Notes: generated from the letters alone by a model not told the origin. Counted from the stretch's first letter, positions 35,783 to 45,780 are shown. The stretch is DNA of 64,000 nucleotides from Marinomonas algicola (GCF_014805825.1 NZ_CP061941.1:3100001-3164000); one strand, 5' to 3'. A program made the numbers and translations.

Positions 35783-36694
35783 ATGCCAGCGTTTTTCTAT
35801 TTATTATTACCCGTACTTTTTTGGTCTGGTAATTATGTATTGGGCAGAATTACACTTGGAACGGGGCTGGACCCTTTCTTCCTTTCTTTTGCTCGCTGGA
35901 CTCTCGCCTGCTTAATTATTCTTCCTTTTGCTTATAAGAATCTACTGAAAGAATATAAAACGATTTTAATCCATTGGAAAATAATCACTTTTTTCGCTTG
36001 GTTTGGGATATGTAATTATAATTTATTTTTATATATAGGGCTGACAACAACCAGCGTCACCAATGCCGTTCTTTTAAACTCTGTGGTACCAGTCATTATT
36101 TTAATTGCCGCGAGAGTGTTACTTGGGCAAAGAACCACATGGCTGCAAAATACAGGCATTATTATCTCAACCCTTGGCGTCGTTAATATTGTTAGCCAAG
36201 GTCGCCTTGATACGCTATTAAACCTCTCTATATCTACTGGTGACTTATGGATCATAGCCGCCGCATTATGCTGGGCTATCTACTCGGTACTCATAGCTAA
36301 AAAGCCCAAGAATCTATCTATGCTCGGCTTTTTTGCGAGCACAGCGATTATTGGCATGTTAATCCAAATCCCCATTACCATACTTTTTAGCAAGCAAGAT
36401 ATCAGCAATATAACAAGTACCGATATGGGCGTAATTTTATACATGTCTGTTTTCGCTTCAATTGGCGCTTTCTTGTGTTGGAACACAGGCATTCAAAAAT
36501 TAGGCGCAGCAACAGCGGGGCAGTTTATTCATTTAATGCCTGTATTTAGCATCTTTCTTTCTTTAATATTTCTCAATGAACGCCTTTATAGCTTCCATAT
36601 CATTGGCATCATCTTCATCTTTGGAGGCATTTTTATTGCAACAATATTAAACAAAGTAAAAACAAAAAGGGTAAGAGAAAAACAACCCTCTTAA
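35783..36694 (+). CDS. DMT-superfamily (EamA) permease, second of three
   Basis: A 303-aa ten-helix transporter with two EamA repeats. The N-terminal helix reads PVLFWSGNYVLGR, a common start in this family, and the second repeat has LGAATAGQFIHLMPVF. It follows the first permease by 20 bases on the same strand and converges with the third 10 bases later. The two tandem proteins are clearly different in sequence, not a recent duplication. Substrate unknown. Confidence 0.85.
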   Translation: MPAFFYLLLPVLFWSGNYVLGRITLGTGLDPFFLSFARWTLACLIILPFAYKNLLKEYKTILIHWKIITFFAWFGICNYNLFLYIGLTTTSVTNAVLLNSVVPVIILIAARVLLGQRTTWLQNTGIIISTLGVVNIVSQGRLDTLLNLSISTGDLWIIAAALCWAIYSVLIAKKPKNLSMLGFFASTAIIGMLIQIPITILFSKQDISNITSTDMGVILYMSVFASIGAFLCWNTGIQKLGAATAGQFIHLMPVFSIFLSLIFLNERLYSFHIIGIIFIFGGIFIATILNKVKTKRVREKQPS

Positions 36695-36704
36695 AAAAGT
36701 CATA

Positions 36705-37562
36705 CTATCGAGATAAGCGAGCACTGTAGAGAATACTGATAAAAATGCAGCCCATGCCTATAAAAGCAAGAAAGTTGGGAATATAGCCCCATATCAACCA
36801 CCCCCAGACACCACTAAACACAACACCAATATAACTTATCGGTGAAACAATGCTTGCAGGAGCATAAGTATAAGCTCTTGTGTACAAATACATGCCTAGA
36901 TATAACGTAATAGAGACAACAGCAACCCAACCCAGCAAGTGCATTGGAACAGACAGACTGGCGCCTTGAATCCACACCAAAATCAAGGACAGAAACGCCG
37001 AAACAGCAAAGTAAACCGCCATCGTTTCTTCACTGCGAACAGACTTTGATAAAGCCCGAGTGGCTACCATTGAAAAAGCCAATCCAATAGCCGATAGAAA
37101 ACCAACAATATGCCAATAATTCACATCTTTTGGAGTTGGTTGAATAATCAATACAACACCGCAAAAACCAATAATTAATGGTAACCATCGCCTGGCTGGA
37201 ATGTTAACTTTATGCATGAATAAAACAACAAAAGGCACACACAAAGGCGCGCACGTCCGCAATAAAGAAGCTTCAACTAAAGGAATATGATTCAGTGCAT
37301 AATAATAAAAAACAAAAGCCGAAAACCCACCCACACTGCGAAGGAAATGCACTTTCCATACAGTGACTGAATGACGCTCCCAGTGACCTTTTTGCTGAGG
37401 CAATAAAAAGCACAAACAGACAAGACTTTGCCAAAAAACAAGCGCGGCAACAGCCACCTCTTCTTGCACAATTTTTGCAGCTAATGCCGTAACAGACAAG
37501 GTTAAAGCGTAGGCCACTGTCATTACAATGCCCTTTTTTAACAATTCACTTTCACTCAACAC
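36705..37562 (-). CDS. DMT-superfamily (EamA) permease, third of three
   Basis: A 285-aa ten-helix EamA transporter, related to riboflavin/metabolite permeases of the family only in general fold. The start is either the GTG at 37562 or an ATG at 37523 with AAGGGC in front; the first keeps more of helix 1. It converges with the preceding tandem pair with only 10 bases between. No terminator is seen there, so transcripts may overlap. Confidence 0.82.
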   Translation of the reverse strand: MLSESELLKKGIVMTVAYALTLSVTALAAKIVQEEVAVAALVFWQSLVCLCFLLPQQKGHWERHSVTVWKVHFLRSVGGFSAFVFYYYALNHIPLVEASLLRTCAPLCVPFVVLFMHKVNIPARRWLPLIIGFCGVVLIIQPTPKDVNYWHIVGFLSAIGLAFSMVATRALSKSVRSEETMAVYFAVSAFLSLILVWIQGASLSVPMHLLGWVAVVSITLYLGMYLYTRAYTYAPASIVSPISYIGVVFSGVWGWLIWGYIPNFLAFIGMGCIFISILYSARLSR

Positions 37563-37754
37563 AAAGGAACTCTTATATCAAAATAAAACAGTAGAAAGAT
37601 TTAGTCTAATCAACCAAACTCGTCGAACACTTAGTCTCTCTCATACCAAGGTAAACGCCAAATACAGACGAACATCAAGCTGTCATCAAATCAACAGACA
37701 AAAAGATCTTTTCTTACTTTCGAATAGTAAAAAAGGTTAAGACAAATCTCTCCA

Positions 37755-38450
37755 TTATTCAGCTAAACCAAAATACTTTGAGAATGCGGCAGGTATAACA
37801 TCAGAGGCAAGCTTAGAGGCGGCTTCATGAGCCACGATACTCCCTTTCTCAATCAAAATAATTCGCCCGCCAATTAAACTCGCTTCCTGTGGCAAATGGG
37901 AAATGAGCAACGTGGTTAACCCTAGCTCTAAAGTAACATCATTAACCAAATAGAGCATCTCTTCACGTAAGGACGGGTCCAAGGCACTAAAAGGCTCATC
38001 AAGTAATAATATCGGCTTTTTCCGCACCAATGCCCGCGCTATAGCAACTCGCTGAGCCTGCCCTCCAGATAAAGCCTGCGGGAAACACTCAGCTTTATCA
38101 ATGAGCTGTGTTTTTTCAAGCGCCCATTGCACTTTTACTTTTTGCTCTTGATCCAAAGAAAAAGAGGGGGATAAACCAATCGCCACATTTTGCCAAACAC
38201 TTAACTGCGGAAATAAATTATCACTTTGAAACAAGGTGGATATGGGCCTTTCGTAAGGAGGTAATGAAACCAATGAGTCGCCGTTAAAGCTAAGCTCTCC
38301 ACGACCATTTAAAAAACCACCCAACAAATGCAAAAGTGTACTTTTCCCTTCACCACTCCCACCAAGCAAAGTAGTTACGCCTGGTGAAATATCCACGCAA
38401 TAATTCGCTTGAAAACGCTCCCAATTATATCGAAGATTAATATTTAACAC
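37755..38450 (-). CDS. thiQ: Thiamine ABC transporter ATP-binding protein
   Basis: ThiQ powers import of thiamine and its phosphates through ThiP. The 231-aa protein has Walker A GGSGEGKST (about 33-41), the Q-loop STLFQSDNLFPQL, signature ALSGGQAQRVAIAR, Walker B ILLLDEPFSALD and H-loop LLISHLPQEA. The GTG start overlaps thiP by 14 bases. It is last in the riboswitch-controlled thiBPQ operon. Confidence 0.93.
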   Translation of the reverse strand: MLNINLRYNWERFQANYCVDISPGVTTLLGGSGEGKSTLLHLLGGFLNGRGELSFNGDSLVSLPPYERPISTLFQSDNLFPQLSVWQNVAIGLSPSFSLDQEQKVKVQWALEKTQLIDKAECFPQALSGGQAQRVAIARALVRKKPILLLDEPFSALDPSLREEMLYLVNDVTLELGLTTLLISHLPQEASLIGGRIILIEKGSIVAHEAASKLASDVIPAAFSKYFGLAE

Positions 38451-40068
38451 GTTTACTTACTCCACCAATGACGCGAGATGAGCAATAAAATAAAATCAAA
38501 CACAGAGAGATTAATACCACAGCAACACACGCACCTTCTTCAAGCCGATAAGAGCCAATTAATTGAAATAAATATAATGGTAACGACACCAAACCCTGAC
38601 TCCCAAATAACGCAATCACTCCCATATCACCTAAAGAGAGCAAAAGAGCATAACCGAAGGCTTGAGCAACACTTGTTCGAATCAGTGACCATTCCAGACA
38701 CCAACGAGACCAAAAGTGAACCCCCAAGCTAAGATACACATTTCGAAAACGGCGCTCTTGTTGATACATGGCAGGCATCAAAGATCTCAAAACAAATGGT
38801 AACGCCATAACCGCATTAACCCATACAACAACCCAGTAACTAGACTGCATTCCCCATCCAAGATCCCGCAGAAACAAAAACAAACCAGTAGCAATCACCA
38901 AGCCAGGAACCATTAAAATCATGTTACCTAAATGCTCTATTTTATTAGGCAAAAACGCGAGATATGGTCGAGCCATACAAAAACGTGCGAGCACACCAAA
39001 ACACACACCAAGCCATAAACTCACTAACGCCGCCGGCACTGCAATTTGCAATGAAACAATCACAGCACTCCACAGCGAGACAGACCCTAATGTTTTAAAA
39101 AATATAGGCGAAAAGATCGGGTCGAAAATAGCCAAAAAGGGGGGGACAACCAATATGAATGCACCCAGTAATGCCAAACAATCTGCTGACCGAGCCAAAC
39201 AAGAATCTTTGATCACATAACTCCTTACCGCTAATAGACTCACATCCTGCCGATTAACGGGTGCAATGCGGTAAACAAGAACAGCAAAAAATGTACAAAT
39301 AAACACCTGCAATAGAGCAAGAAAACTGGCTTTATTAAGGTCAAAATCAAACCTGAGAGCTTGATATATTGCCACTTCTAAGGTACTAAACTTTGGCCCT
39401 CCACCTAAACTTAACACGACAGCAAAACTTGAGAAACACAGCATAAAAATTAATACAAACGCTCCGGGCAACACTTTTTTTATGTAGTGCCATTCAATCC
39501 AGCGAAATGCCGCCCAACGAGAAAAACCCAACTGAGATGCCTGTCGCCATTGTCCAGAAGGAATTAAGTCATAGCCCTGCAGAAAAAGACGTACCGCCAA
39601 GGGCATATTGAAAAACACATGAGCAAGTAAAATCCCCACCAAACCATACAAAGGAACGTCAACCCCAAACAGTTGATTCAGCCAGCCAGTTCGACCATAA
39701 ACAACGACCAGACCTAAAATCGCCACAATCGTCGGCACAACCATTGAAACAGAAAACAGTTGCAGTAAAACGGCTTTTCCATAAAATTGTCGATGAACTA
39801 AACAAGAGGCCACTGGAATTGCAATTAATAAACTAATCCCACTACTTAGCAGAGCTTGCCATAAGGAAAAACGTACAAGCCGCCAAAGATACGGCTGCTG
39901 AATGTAGCCAAACCATGAGTTTAATTCACTATAACGCAAAAGAGCCACCAGACTGGCCGCTCCTATTAGTAGAAAAAAGCCAACACCCAACAGTGCTGGC
40001 AGTAGGCCTTTGATGGCTCGAAAAGAAAACAATTTAACGCCTTTTATCGAGTTGTTGCCTCTAACCAT
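38437..40068 (-). CDS. thiP: Thiamine ABC transporter permease
   Basis: ThiP is the membrane channel of the thiamine importer. At 543 aa it is a fused double permease with about twelve hydrophobic segments. Each half has an EAA-type loop that docks ThiQ (for example QASQLGFSRWAAFRWIEW in the first half). The ATG at 40068 overlaps thiB by 25 bases; a TTG at 40032, with AAGGCG in front, is a possible alternative start. Confidence 0.93.
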   Translation of the reverse strand: MVRGNNSIKGVKLFSFRAIKGLLPALLGVGFFLLIGAASLVALLRYSELNSWFGYIQQPYLWRLVRFSLWQALLSSGISLLIAIPVASCLVHRQFYGKAVLLQLFSVSMVVPTIVAILGLVVVYGRTGWLNQLFGVDVPLYGLVGILLAHVFFNMPLAVRLFLQGYDLIPSGQWRQASQLGFSRWAAFRWIEWHYIKKVLPGAFVLIFMLCFSSFAVVLSLGGGPKFSTLEVAIYQALRFDFDLNKASFLALLQVFICTFFAVLVYRIAPVNRQDVSLLAVRSYVIKDSCLARSADCLALLGAFILVVPPFLAIFDPIFSPIFFKTLGSVSLWSAVIVSLQIAVPAALVSLWLGVCFGVLARFCMARPYLAFLPNKIEHLGNMILMVPGLVIATGLFLFLRDLGWGMQSSYWVVVWVNAVMALPFVLRSLMPAMYQQERRFRNVYLSLGVHFWSRWCLEWSLIRTSVAQAFGYALLLSLGDMGVIALFGSQGLVSLPLYLFQLIGSYRLEEGACVAVVLISLCLILFYCSSRVIGGVSKRVKY

Positions 40069-41057
40069 TCATCAATCCAAACCTTGCGATTTTGAGCAAC
40101 ATCGGCGGCTGGTAGCACTAAGCTTTTAACGGGTTTTAACGCATCGTCAAACGCGGCAGGGAGTTCTTCTTCCAACTCAACCACGGGTAACATCCAGTTA
40201 CCCGTTGCAACGACAGATTGAAAACCTGGCTGCAAAATAAACTGCATGAAACGCTTTGCTAGGGCAGGATTCGGTGCATCCTTCATCATGGCTGCCACTT
40301 CAATTTGTGGATAAAGTCCTTCTGTAGCGCTGGCGGCTTTATATTTGTCATCACCTTCTGCGATAATATGGTATGCAGGAGAGGTCGTATAGCTTAACAC
40401 AACATCCGCTTCACCTTTCAAAAATAAGCCATAAGCATCAGACCAACCTTTTGTTACCGTTACAGTATGACCAGCAAGTCGCTCCCACGCATCAGCAGAA
40501 TGATCGCCATAAACCGACTTCATCCATAACAACAAACCAAGTCCTGGAGTACTCGTACGTGGGTCTTGATAAATAACCCGCAGATCTTGATTGTCTACTA
40601 CCTCTTCTAAACTGCTTGGCGGATTTTGAAGCGTTTCAGAGTTATAAATAAAAGCGAAATGCCCTTGGTCGAAGGGCACAAACGTTTTATCCTTCCAGCC
40701 GCCTGAAACAGTTACTGCAGAGGTTTCAACTGAGTGATTCGCTAATAAGCCAGTCTGCTTTGCGGCTTCCATTAAGTTTAGATCTAGCCCCAATAACACA
40801 TCAGCTTGTGACGATTTACCCTCTAGTTGTGCACGAGACAAAATACCAACAGAAGAATCAAGTGCAACAAAATTCACTACACAAGCACATTCTTTTTCAA
40901 AATTGGCTTTTATTTTAGGACCTGGCCCCCAATCGGATGCAAACGCATCATAGGTATACACATTAAGAGTATCTGTCGCTAAAGTTATAGGCGAAAAAAC
41001 AAGGCCAAGACTCACAACAGATGCCGAAAAAAAAGAAGTTAAAGAAAATGTATTCAA
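40044..41057 (-). CDS. thiB: Thiamine-binding periplasmic protein
   Basis: ThiB captures thiamine, TMP and TPP in the periplasm. The proposed start is a TTG at 41057 (Leu-Asn-Thr-Phe-Ser) with AGGAG 7 bases upstream. It gives 337 aa with a normal signal peptide ending SPITLA before TDTLNVYTYD. No ATG is available before the signal sequence. The mature protein has the family's YTYDAFASDWGPGP start and the WSDAYGLFLKGEADVVLSYTTSPA segment. It lies directly behind a TPP riboswitch. Confidence 0.92.
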   Translation of the reverse strand: MNTFSLTSFFSASVVSLGLVFSPITLATDTLNVYTYDAFASDWGPGPKIKANFEKECACVVNFVALDSSVGILSRAQLEGKSSQADVLLGLDLNLMEAAKQTGLLANHSVETSAVTVSGGWKDKTFVPFDQGHFAFIYNSETLQNPPSSLEEVVDNQDLRVIYQDPRTSTPGLGLLLWMKSVYGDHSADAWERLAGHTVTVTKGWSDAYGLFLKGEADVVLSYTTSPAYHIIAEGDDKYKAASATEGLYPQIEVAAMMKDAPNPALAKRFMQFILQPGFQSVVATGNWMLPVVELEEELPAAFDDALKPVKSLVLPAADVAQNRKVWIDEWLEATTR

Positions 41058-41062
41058 AGTGT

Positions 41063-41083
41063 CGCTCCTAAGGAAAGTGAGCG
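41063..41083 (-). promoter_or_regulatory. Hairpin that can hide the thiB ribosome-binding site
   Basis: On the minus strand CGCTC pairs with GAGCG across an 11-base loop. The right arm takes in the GAG of the AGGAG ribosome-binding site, and TCCTTAGGA inside is self-complementary. This would suit translational control by the riboswitch upstream (inference). Confidence 0.45.
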
Positions 41084-41152
41084 GCGTACAGGTGAAACGG
41101 CAAATGTGACATTTAAACCACAACTTAATGTAGGCTATTCAATTTGCTATCT

Positions 41153-41240
41153 CGATTCCTACGCCAGCATAATCTGGATCAGGTTCAACGGGTTAGCGCA
41201 TTCGCTTCTCAGCCTAATTAAAGGCACCCCATGAGATGTA
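41153..41240 (-). promoter_or_regulatory. TPP (thi-box) riboswitch
   Basis: The minus strand has the universal TPP aptamer elements in order: ATGGGGTGCC, then GGCTGAGA, then ACCCGTTGAACCTGATC, then ATGCTGGCGTAGGAA. All conserved core bases are present. It lies 95 bases upstream of the thiB start and after a TATAAT promoter. By family knowledge it reduces thiBPQ expression when TPP is plentiful. Confidence 0.95.
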
Positions 41241-41250
41241 TTCGGGCTAG

Positions 41251-41256
41251 ATTATA
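41251..41256 (-). promoter_or_regulatory. -10 element of the thiBPQ promoter
   Basis: A perfect TATAAT on the minus strand, about 10-15 bases before the first riboswitch stem. The -35 region (TAGCGA-like) is poor. The transcript would start near 41244, just ahead of the aptamer. Confidence 0.6.
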
Positions 41257-41332
41257 ACGATAATAAAAAAAATCGCTAGGAACTTACAATATAAACTCTC
41301 TCTGCTGACATCTCAAAGTAGCCGCTGAAGAC

Positions 41333-42571
41333 TTACTCCATTTCACCAATACGACTCAGCACTCGACCTACGGCGCCTTGATTCCGCCGCGCAAAAAATA
41401 ACGCTTTTTCTCCCATCGACATTCGCAAGCTAGAGTCGCCAAGCAACTTAAGTAAGCGGCTTGCTAGAGCTGACTCATCATGGCAGATTAGCCCAGCGCC
41501 TTCATCAATTAGGCCTTGTGTGATCTCTTTAAAATTAAATGTATGCTCTCCGACCAAGATGGGTTTAGAAAGCAACGCTGGTTCGATTGGGTTATGCCCT
41601 CCACGCTTTATCAAACTGCCGCCCACAAAAGCGACATCAGAACAATGGTAGTATGAAAGCAATTCCCCCATTGAATCTCCGATAATTACATCGTATCCAG
41701 ACCAGTTTTCTGCAGATACTTCACTGCGTTTAGCAACGCGCGTAAAGTGTAACTTGGCGAGTTTATAAACGTCTTCAAAGCGCTCTGGATGTCGAGGAAC
41801 TAAAATAAGCAAAGCATGAAGATGATGTTGCTTTATTACCTTATGAGACTCACAAAGTAACGTTTCTTCGTCTTCATGGGTGCTTGCACCAACCCAAACC
41901 AATGTTTCATCAGAAAATAAAGATCGCCAGTTACTTTCCAAAACAGTATTTGGAACAGTTAGATCAAATTTAATATTACCGGTTACGCACACGTTTTTAG
42001 CGCCAAGTTGTTCAAAGCGTTTTGCATCCACTCCATCGTGAGCACAAATTTTCTTTGGGATCTGCATGATTTTTTTCGAAAGACTGGCAAACTTAAGGTA
42101 TTTTTTTAACGAACGCTCACTCAAACGGGCGTTAATCAAGAAGACTTCAATATCGTTTTGCTGGCATTGCATTAATAAATTTGGCCACATTTCTGTTTCA
42201 ACGATTACTAACTTTGAACAAAGTATTTTATCTAGGAAACGTTTAACGGATTTTTTAAAGTCTACAGGAAGATAATGATGCTGCACATTGTGCTTAAAGA
42301 GCTGATCAACTTGAGCCGCTCCTGTGGGAGTCATAGTAGTAATTAATAATTTTTTCTGGGGGTGTAAACGCTGCCATTCAGCGACCAAAGGCCGAACAGC
42401 GAGTACCTCTCCAACCGAGGCACAGTGTATCCAAAGGTCCACAGAAATCCTTGACTCTACTTCACCCAGTGCCTGTGAAATAGAGTAATTTTCATGATTA
42501 TCTGCAAAGCGCTTTAACTTAATGAAAATAAAAGGTGTGAGCAATTTGAGAAGTATCTGATAAGCCCACAT
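41333..42571 (-). CDS. waaA: Kdo transferase
   Basis: WaaA (KdtA) adds Kdo sugars to lipid IVA at the inner face of the inner membrane, the first step of LPS core assembly. The 412-aa GT-B enzyme has an N-terminal membrane anchor, the conserved LWIHCASVGEV with its acidic residue, VIVETEMWPNLL, and RGGHNPIEPALLSKPILVG near the C-terminus. It is 2 bases after msbA and last of hldE-msbA-waaA. Confidence 0.95.
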   Translation of the reverse strand: MWAYQILLKLLTPFIFIKLKRFADNHENYSISQALGEVESRISVDLWIHCASVGEVLAVRPLVAEWQRLHPQKKLLITTMTPTGAAQVDQLFKHNVQHHYLPVDFKKSVKRFLDKILCSKLVIVETEMWPNLLMQCQQNDIEVFLINARLSERSLKKYLKFASLSKKIMQIPKKICAHDGVDAKRFEQLGAKNVCVTGNIKFDLTVPNTVLESNWRSLFSDETLVWVGASTHEDEETLLCESHKVIKQHHLHALLILVPRHPERFEDVYKLAKLHFTRVAKRSEVSAENWSGYDVIIGDSMGELLSYYHCSDVAFVGGSLIKRGGHNPIEPALLSKPILVGEHTFNFKEITQGLIDEGAGLICHDESALASRLLKLLGDSSLRMSMGEKALFFARRNQGAVGRVLSRIGEME

Positions 42572-42573
42572 GG

Positions 42574-44352
42574 CTACGCCTCAGGTTCATCATTAAATTG
42601 TTGATGATACAGTTGAGCATAGGCGCCTTTCAACTCCAATAACTCAGCATGAGTCCCTATCTCAACCACTTCCCCATGATCAATTACGGCAATAATATCC
42701 GCATTTTCAACCGTCGATAATCGATGAGCAATAGCAATGGTGGTTCTGCCTTTCATGAGAGAGTCTAACGCCTGTTGAATCGCTCTTTCCGATTCAGAAT
42801 CCAGTGCGGAAGTAGCTTCATCTAAAATAAGAATAGGCGCATTTTTTAAAATGGCCCTGGCAATCGCAATACGTTGACGCTGACCACCGGAAAGTAAAAC
42901 CCCATTTTCACCCACTAAGGTATCTAAGCCGTTCTCTAGCTCTTCAATGAAGCCCCAGGCATTTGCGGCTTTTGCCGCCGCTATTACCTCTTCTTCAGAA
43001 GACTCTTTTAGGTCTCCATAGGCAATATTAGAGCGAATCGATCCGTTAAACAAAATCACCTGCTGGTTTACCAGGGCAATGTTTTTTCTAAGATTATCAA
43101 TTGCATATTGATTAACCGCGACACCATCTAAAAGCAAATCACCTTCTGCAACATCATAAAAGCGAGGAATTAAATTTGCGACGGTAGACTTACCGCCACC
43201 AGATCGACCCACAAGCGCCAAGGTTTTTCCGGCGGGAAGGAAAAGGCTAATATCGTTAAGGATTTTTTTGTCTGTATTTGGGTAAGAGAAATTAAGTTTA
43301 TTAAACTCAATATCCCCCTTAAAACGCGCTATGCGCTTCACACCCGTATTTTTTTCTTCCGCTAAATCCAAAAAGCTAAAAATACTTTCTGCCGCTGAAA
43401 TACCTTTCTGTAAAATACTGTTCACTTCTGTTAACTGGCGCATAGGCTTGCTCAACATGCCTGCTGCACCAATAAAAGCAACAAAATCCCCCGCCGACAT
43501 TGAAGCACTGATTGTGGGATCTAATGCCATCCAAATAAGCATGGCTAAGGCAACAGCGACGATAAACTGCACAATCGGCACATTTAATGCTTTGGTTAAC
43601 TCTAGTTTAAGCTGAGAGCGGCGATTTTCATTTGCGGCTTGATAAAAGCGTTCTGTTTCAAATGTTGCGCCACCAAAAATTTTAATGACTTCATGCCCTT
43701 TGATCGACTCAGAAGCCACATCAGTTACCCCGCCCATTGCGTCCTGTATACGCGTACTTAACTTACGAAAACGCTTAGAAGCATAAGAGACAATCAAACC
43801 AATAATGGGCACAATAAGTAAGAACAATAAAGACAATCGCCAGTTGGTATAAAGCATGTATCCCATCAGTCCAATAACGGTAAAACCTTCCCTTAATAAC
43901 GTTTTCAGCGCATTGGTTACCGAGCCAATGACTTGCTCAGTATCATAAGTAAGCTTGGCCAATAAACGCCCCGTAGGCATAGAATGATAATAACTAGAAG
44001 GCAAAGCCACTAATTTGTTAAACATACTGGTTCTAAGATCAAACACCACTTTATTGGCAATCTGAGCCATAAAATACGAGCTGGTAAAGGTTCCTAACCC
44101 TCTAATAACAAAAATCCCTAAGATCGACAGCGGAATCAATAAGCGGTTTTCCGTCGCTTGACCATTAGAAACAACGTCAACAATATGCTTTAGTAAAGCC
44201 GCTAATGCGGGCTCCATGGCAGCATACATCATAAAACCAATGACACTGAGCACTAGATAATGCCAAGACCCTTTGAGGTAGGTCAATAAACGAAAGTAAA
44301 GTTGTCTGCCCGTTTGTGGTTTGTTTTTTCCAGCGCTATCAACTTGGCTCAT
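42574..44352 (-). CDS. msbA: Lipid A export ATP-binding/permease protein
   Basis: MsbA flips lipid A-core across the inner membrane. The 592-aa half-transporter has six transmembrane helices (about 30-310) and an ABC domain with Walker A GRSGGGKST, signature LLSGGQRQRIAIARA, Walker B ILILDEATSALD and H-loop AIAHRLST. It starts immediately after hldE. The gene order links heptose supply, export and Kdo addition. Confidence 0.95.
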   Translation of the reverse strand: MSQVDSAGKNKPQTGRQLYFRLLTYLKGSWHYLVLSVIGFMMYAAMEPALAALLKHIVDVVSNGQATENRLLIPLSILGIFVIRGLGTFTSSYFMAQIANKVVFDLRTSMFNKLVALPSSYYHSMPTGRLLAKLTYDTEQVIGSVTNALKTLLREGFTVIGLMGYMLYTNWRLSLLFLLIVPIIGLIVSYASKRFRKLSTRIQDAMGGVTDVASESIKGHEVIKIFGGATFETERFYQAANENRRSQLKLELTKALNVPIVQFIVAVALAMLIWMALDPTISASMSAGDFVAFIGAAGMLSKPMRQLTEVNSILQKGISAAESIFSFLDLAEEKNTGVKRIARFKGDIEFNKLNFSYPNTDKKILNDISLFLPAGKTLALVGRSGGGKSTVANLIPRFYDVAEGDLLLDGVAVNQYAIDNLRKNIALVNQQVILFNGSIRSNIAYGDLKESSEEEVIAAAKAANAWGFIEELENGLDTLVGENGVLLSGGQRQRIAIARAILKNAPILILDEATSALDSESERAIQQALDSLMKGRTTIAIAHRLSTVENADIIAVIDHGEVVEIGTHAELLELKGAYAQLYHQQFNDEPEA

Positions 44353-45780
44353 TTATAAGTTAGCCTTTTCAATAATCTTAGTTGTTGAGTAACCGTCTAC
44401 GAAAGTCAGCACCTTTACTTCCCCACCACTGGATAGGACATGTTCAGCACCGACAATGGTATCAATAGAGTAATCTCCCCCCTTAACAAGCACGTCAGGT
44501 GAAAGCGCCTCTATAATGGCTTTAGGGGTATCCTCATCAAACCAGGTGACCCAATCGATGGCACCTATCCCCTCCAAAACCGCCATTCTGTGTTCCAAAT
44601 TATTAATCGGGCGCTTTTCTCCCTTTAGGCGTTTCACGGAAGCATCTGTATTGACGGCAACGATAAGCCGATCACCAAGCGCTTTTGCTTGTTTCATGTA
44701 AGTCACATGCCCAGGGTGCAATATATCGAAACAGCCGTTGGTGAAAACCACCTTTTCATCATTCAATTGAGCCAACTTTATTTGCTCTAATAATTCACTG
44801 GCTGACAAGACGCCGAAATTGGTAGTACGTGAACGAGCAAACATAATCGCTTCCAGCTGCTCTGATGATATAGTCGCCGTACCTAATTTGCCAATAACAT
44901 AACCGGCGGCCTGGTTTGCATATTCCACGGCATCTGTTAGCCGTTTGCTGGTCACAAAAATGGAGGCGAGAACCGCAATAACGGTATCGCCAGCCCCCGT
45001 CACATCAAACACTTCACGAGCCGCCGTAGCGAGAGAGAAAGGCGGCTTGCTGTCCTCAAACAACATTAAACCGTCTTCTCCACGAGTAACTAAAAGGGCC
45101 TTCCAATCGAACTGCTTGCGCAAAGATTCACCACGAGAAATAAGCGCCTTAGTATCTTCACAATGGCCGACTATGGTTTCAAACTCACTGAGGTTTGGTT
45201 TAACTAACGTCGCACCTTGATAAATAGAAAAATCCTTACCTTTCGGATCAACAAAAGAAGGCACAGAATGTTGATTAGCTAATTGAATTAAAGGCTGAAT
45301 TCCTGATAACGTACCCTTAGCGTAATCAGAAAATATCACCGCATCACAATCGGCAATCGTCTCGTTAACCAAGGATTCGATTTCAGAGCGGTGATCGAAG
45401 CTTGCGAAATCTTCTTCAAAGTCCACCCGAATAAGTTGTTGATGCCGACTAATGACCCTCAACTTAGTTATGGTAGGCAAAGCGTCACTGTGATAAAAAC
45501 GACATTGTACATTTTCATTTATTAAACAGGACTTCAGCGCATTGGCGTTTTCATCCTTACCAACGATACCAATTAAGGTTACTTTCACCCCCAACTTAGC
45601 CAAGCCTAAAGCGACGTTTGCGGCACCACCAGCCCGATCTTCAACGCCAGACACTTTAACAACCTGGACAGGCGCTTCCGGAGATATGCGAGATGTACCG
45701 CCATGCCAATAGCGATCTAGCATCACATCGCCAACGACGAGGATATGTTTTTCTTTAAAATTAAGATAAGAAGAGTTCAT
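44353..45780 (-). CDS. hldE: Bifunctional heptose 7-phosphate kinase / 1-phosphate adenylyltransferase
   Basis: HldE carries out two steps in making ADP-heptose. The ATG at 45780 gives 475 aa, close to E. coli HldE; the open frame upstream lacks homology. The N-terminal ribokinase-like domain (about 1-320) has GGAANVALGLAKLG and the catalytic DVTGAGDTVIAVLA. The C-terminal nucleotidyltransferase (about 335-475) has VFTNGCFDILHPGHVTY. Its product goes to HldD, encoded divergently nearby. Confidence 0.96.
   Translation of the reverse strand: MNSSYLNFKEKHILVVGDVMLDRYWHGGTSRISPEAPVQVVKVSGVEDRAGGAANVALGLAKLGVKVTLIGIVGKDENANALKSCLINENVQCRFYHSDALPTITKLRVISRHQQLIRVDFEEDFASFDHRSEIESLVNETIADCDAVIFSDYAKGTLSGIQPLIQLANQHSVPSFVDPKGKDFSIYQGATLVKPNLSEFETIVGHCEDTKALISRGESLRKQFDWKALLVTRGEDGLMLFEDSKPPFSLATAAREVFDVTGAGDTVIAVLASIFVTSKRLTDAVEYANQAAGYVIGKLGTATISSEQLEAIMFARSRTTNFGVLSASELLEQIKLAQLNDEKVVFTNGCFDILHPGHVTYMKQAKALGDRLIVAVNTDASVKRLKGEKRPINNLEHRMAVLEGIGAIDWVTWFDEDTPKAIIEALSPDVLVKGGDYSIDTIVGAEHVLSSGGEVKVLTFVDGYSTTKIIEKANL

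Noticed and set aside
37563..37754. AAAAGATCTTTT palindrome before thiQ end as a terminator
   Set aside because: The stem is short and AT-rich, and the region shows nothing else; too weak to call.
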